A stretch of DNA of 64,000 nucleotides from Pantoea nemavictus (GTDB lineage Bacteria > Pseudomonadota > Gammaproteobacteria > Enterobacterales > Enterobacteriaceae), in contig NZ_JBBGZW010000001.1 of the NCBI RefSeq assembly GCF_037479095.1, forward strand, positions 3,658,001-3,722,000, given 5' to 3'. The translations under genes were made by a program, and so were the position numbers. Of this stretch, positions 61,652-64,000 are shown piece by piece. The notes beneath the pieces are model-generated. The model ran no database searches and had not been told where the DNA came from. It saw only the letters and a program-made list of their open reading frames with translations. Each line of letters begins with the position of its first letter. Position 1 is the first letter of the stretch.

Positions 61652-63115
61652 ATGAGTGAAGCAGCACAATCTTTGCCGCCCGAGGAGCATCCGGGCAAAG
61701 GGCTGAAACCGAATGTTGATGCGCGCTGCGCACAGCATCCTGGCATGAGCGGTATTCATCCGCTCAACGATGGCTTAGACGCTTTTGCTGCGCGCTATCA
61801 GATGATGAGCAGGGCGCAGCACAGCATTGATGTGCAGTACTACATCTGGCACAACGACATGTCCGGCCGCTTGCTGTTTAGCGCGCTGCTGGATGCCGCC
61901 GAGCGCGGGGTGAAAGTGCGTTTGCTGCTCGATGACAACAACACGCCGGGTTTGGATGAGACGCTGGCCGAACTCGATCGTCATCCCAACATTGCCGTGC
62001 GCTTGTTCAATCCCTTTTCGTTTCGCACATTGCGCGCGCTAGGGTATCTCACCGATTTCTCACGTCTTAATCGACGCATGCACAATAAAAGTCTGACGGT
62101 CGATGGCGCGGCCACGCTGGTGGGCGGACGCAATATCGGCGATGAATATTTCGGCACGGGCGATGAGCCGCTGTTTACCGATCTTGATGTGCTGGCGATC
62201 GGTCCGGTGGTGGACGAGGTGACGCAGGATTTCGAGCGCTACTGGCGCAGTAAAGCGGTATCAACGCTGCGTAAGGTGGTTGACGTCAGCGGCGAGGCGC
62301 ATCAGGCGGTGCGCTTGCCGGTGGAGTGGCAGCAGAGTGAAGCGGTGGAACGCTATCTGGCGCGGCTGGAGCACTCCTCATTCATCAACCAGATGGAGCA
62401 GGGCGAGCTGGAGATGACGTGGGCGGAGTCGCGCTTACTGAGCGATGACCCGCGCAAAGGCCTCGGCAAGGCGAAGCGGCGTAATTTGTTGCCGCAGCGC
62501 ATGCTGGAGGTGATCGGGATGCCGCAGCAGCAGTTCGATATTATCTCCGCCTATTTTGTTCCTACGCGTTCTGGCGTGGCGCAGCTGCTGGCGCTGAAGC
62601 GGCGCGGGGTTAAAATCGCCATACTCACCAACTCGCTGGCGGCTAATGACGTTACGGTGGTGCACGCCGGTTATGCGCGCTGGCGTAAAAAACTGCTGCG
62701 TCATGGCATCGCGCTGTATGAGCTGAAGCCACAGGATAATCCGCAAAGCGCGCCGCACGACCGCGGTTTAACCGGTAACTCAGGCTCCAGTTTGCATGCC
62801 AAAACCTTTACCGTGGACAACCGTAAAGTGTTTATCGGCTCGTTTAATTTCGATCCGCGCTCGGCGATGTTGAATACCGAAATGGGTTTGGTGATTGAGA
62901 GCGAAGCGTTGGCACAGCAAACCCACCAACGTTTTATTGCCGGCATGCGCGATCGCGCCTGGACACTGCGTCTCGATAAGTGGGGGCGCGTCAACTGGGT
63001 AGAGTATGCTCATGAGCAGGGCGAAGTGGTGCACAAGCATGAACCGCAGTGCACGCTGCTGCAGCGCTTGCTGGTGCGCCTGGTGTGGCGTCTGCCGGTG
63101 GAGTGGTTGCTCTAA
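61652..63115 (+). CDS. clsC: ClsC, cardiolipin synthase C (phospholipase D family)
   Basis: A 487-residue PLD-family enzyme with two HKD motifs: MHNKSLTVDGAATLVGGRN near residue 147 and LHAKTFTVDNRKVFIGSFN near 382. E. coli ClsC (YmdC) makes cardiolipin from phosphatidylglycerol and phosphatidylethanolamine. The gene is convergent with opgC, as in E. coli, where ymdB precedes it; ymdB is absent here. Confidence 0.92.
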   Translation: MSEAAQSLPPEEHPGKGLKPNVDARCAQHPGMSGIHPLNDGLDAFAARYQMMSRAQHSIDVQYYIWHNDMSGRLLFSALLDAAERGVKVRLLLDDNNTPGLDETLAELDRHPNIAVRLFNPFSFRTLRALGYLTDFSRLNRRMHNKSLTVDGAATLVGGRNIGDEYFGTGDEPLFTDLDVLAIGPVVDEVTQDFERYWRSKAVSTLRKVVDVSGEAHQAVRLPVEWQQSEAVERYLARLEHSSFINQMEQGELEMTWAESRLLSDDPRKGLGKAKRRNLLPQRMLEVIGMPQQQFDIISAYFVPTRSGVAQLLALKRRGVKIAILTNSLAANDVTVVHAGYARWRKKLLRHGIALYELKPQDNPQSAPHDRGLTGNSGSSLHAKTFTVDNRKVFIGSFNFDPRSAMLNTEMGLVIESEALAQQTHQRFIAGMRDRAWTLRLDKWGRVNWVEYAHEQGEVVHKHEPQCTLLQRLLVRLVWRLPVEWLL

Positions 63116-63147
63116 AACAACGGGCCAGCTTAGCTGGCCCGTTGTTT
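63115..63147. terminator. Bidirectional terminator between clsC and opgC
   Basis: AAACAACGGGCCAGCT and AGCTGGCCCGTTGTTT form a perfect 16-bp stem with a 1-nt centre, ending in T and A runs. It overlaps the clsC stop and the opgC end. Confidence 0.9.
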
Positions 63148-64000
63148 ATTTGCGCTGTGGCTTCCCGGAGAACAGGAAACGCAGCAGTGGAATGCGCAGA
63201 TGAATTTCGTACAGCGTAAAGGCCACGCCAAACACCATCAATAAACCGAGGAAGAAGCCGAGCGTGTTATTACCAATGTGCGGCGTAATGTAGATGCCAT
63301 ACAAAATGGTCAGCGGATGGTGCACCAGATAGATAAACAGCGAGGCATTAACCAGATACATGATGCGCGGTGAATGGCTGTTCAGCAGCTTGTGACCGAA
63401 GCTAAAGCAGACGTTGAGCATGCACAAACCCATGAGCGTGGTGATGATCATATCAATCTCATACAGCCAACCTTCGCCACTGCTGTAACGCTGATTCAGA
63501 CTGTAGGCGATAAACACGGCAATGGCGCCAAAGCACATCACCGGATTAAAGCGCACAAACAGCGCTTTCAACTCCTGATGCTTCCAGCTCAACGCGCCCA
63601 ACATAAAGAACGGCAGGAACGTCAACATTTGCATCACGGCAATGCTGAACAGGCCATCGGCAAAAACCGCCGGGACGAAATAAAACAGCACGCGGCGGAA
63701 CGCACACCATATCAAGGCATAAATCAGCAGCGCCAGCGTCAGTTTCCCCCAGCCGATTTGCTGATAATTGATAACGCGCTGCTGTTTGTTCAGCCAGCGA
63801 AACGTCAACATGCCGAGCGTGGTGAGAATGACCAGGACCAGTAAAAACCATAGATGCGAAATCAGCTCCCACATCAGCGTATTGTACTTGTCGTACAGCG
63901 AGAAACTGTTCCAGTCGCCGATTTTATCGGTGAGATTTTTGGTGATGAAAAACTGCGGCAACGTAATCAGCGGAACGGCTGTCAACATGGGAATGCCGAC
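63146..64000 (-). CDS. opgC: OpgC (MdoC), glucan succinyltransferase, 3' part
   Basis: The C-terminal 284 residues are present and the frame stays open to the window edge (VGIPMLTAVPLITLPQ). Similarity to E. coli MdoC is clear: SLYDKYNTLMWELISHLWFLLVL, SFGHKLLNSHSPRIMYLVNASLFIY, VHHPLTILYG and IHLRIPLLRFLFSGKP. It is an acyltransferase-3 inner-membrane protein that adds succinyl groups to osmoregulated periplasmic glucans. opgG and opgH should lie just beyond the edge, divergent from it, in the E. coli arrangement. Confidence 0.94.
   Translation of the reverse strand, partial: VGIPMLTAVPLITLPQFFITKNLTDKIGDWNSFSLYDKYNTLMWELISHLWFLLVLVILTTLGMLTFRWLNKQQRVINYQQIGWGKLTLALLIYALIWCAFRRVLFYFVPAVFADGLFSIAVMQMLTFLPFFMLGALSWKHQELKALFVRFNPVMCFGAIAVFIAYSLNQRYSSGEGWLYEIDMIITTLMGLCMLNVCFSFGHKLLNSHSPRIMYLVNASLFIYLVHHPLTILYGIYITPHIGNNTLGFFLGLLMVFGVAFTLYEIHLRIPLLRFLFSGKPQRK

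Overview
The window reads as a chromosomal segment of a gamma-proteobacterium of the Erwiniaceae, most probably Pantoea or a close relative. The evidence is enterobacterial gene order with proteins close to E. coli orthologues (matP-ompA-sulA-sxy-yccS-yccF-helD-mgsA-yccT-yccU-hspQ-rlmI-yccX-tusE-yccA-serT), E. coli-like blocks joined in a different order, an ERIC repeat, and a LuxI gene beside sdiA, as known in Pantoea and Erwinia. No insertion sequence, prophage or CRISPR array was seen.

Layout. Positions 1-13.1 kb are the conserved matP-to-yccA block, with the start of lonH at the left edge. A tandem pair of tRNA-Ser(UGA) genes follows. Positions 13.8-26.1 kb hold agp (with an unusual TolA-like tail), an aldehyde dehydrogenase, yccJ, wrbA, ymdF, a DMT exporter and the pyrimidine-degradation operon rutABCDFG with rutR. 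That operon has a clear sigma-54 promoter and lacks rutE. Next come a YdjM-like hydrolase, cycA, an ERIC element, an extensin-like protein and a DUF4396-like membrane protein.

Positions 29.3-35.7 kb are the sdiA-yecF-uvrY-uvrC-pgsA-glyW-cysT-leuZ block of E. coli with an intact acyl-homoserine-lactone synthase inserted between sdiA and yecF. A palindrome sharing the core ACTAATTTTAGT lies both upstream of sdiA and between sdiA and luxI, and is a candidate binding site for the regulator. Positions 35.8-38.3 kb carry a tiny lipoprotein gene, a SulP transporter and an AriR-like gene with a strong leader hairpin.

Positions 38.5-43.1 kb form a tight operon: a MarR regulator, then an inner-membrane MFS pump, a periplasmic adaptor and an outer-membrane factor, a complete tripartite efflux system. 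Positions 43.9-57.4 kb are a 16-gene aryl polyene (APE) pigment cluster, apeC to apeR, nearly all translationally coupled. It contains the ligase, two ACPs, a KS:CLF pair, a second KS, a ketoreductase, two dehydratases, a thioesterase, acyl- and glycosyltransferases, and a LolA/MMPL/lipoprotein export set. A lipoprotein gene precedes it behind its own terminator, and no methyltransferase gene is present.

The right end holds a 172-bp palindromic MITE-like element, a Fur-controlled TonB-dependent siderophore receptor, two tiny membrane-protein genes, a GH1-like protein with Gln where the acid/base Glu is expected, clsC, and the 3' part of opgC running off the edge.
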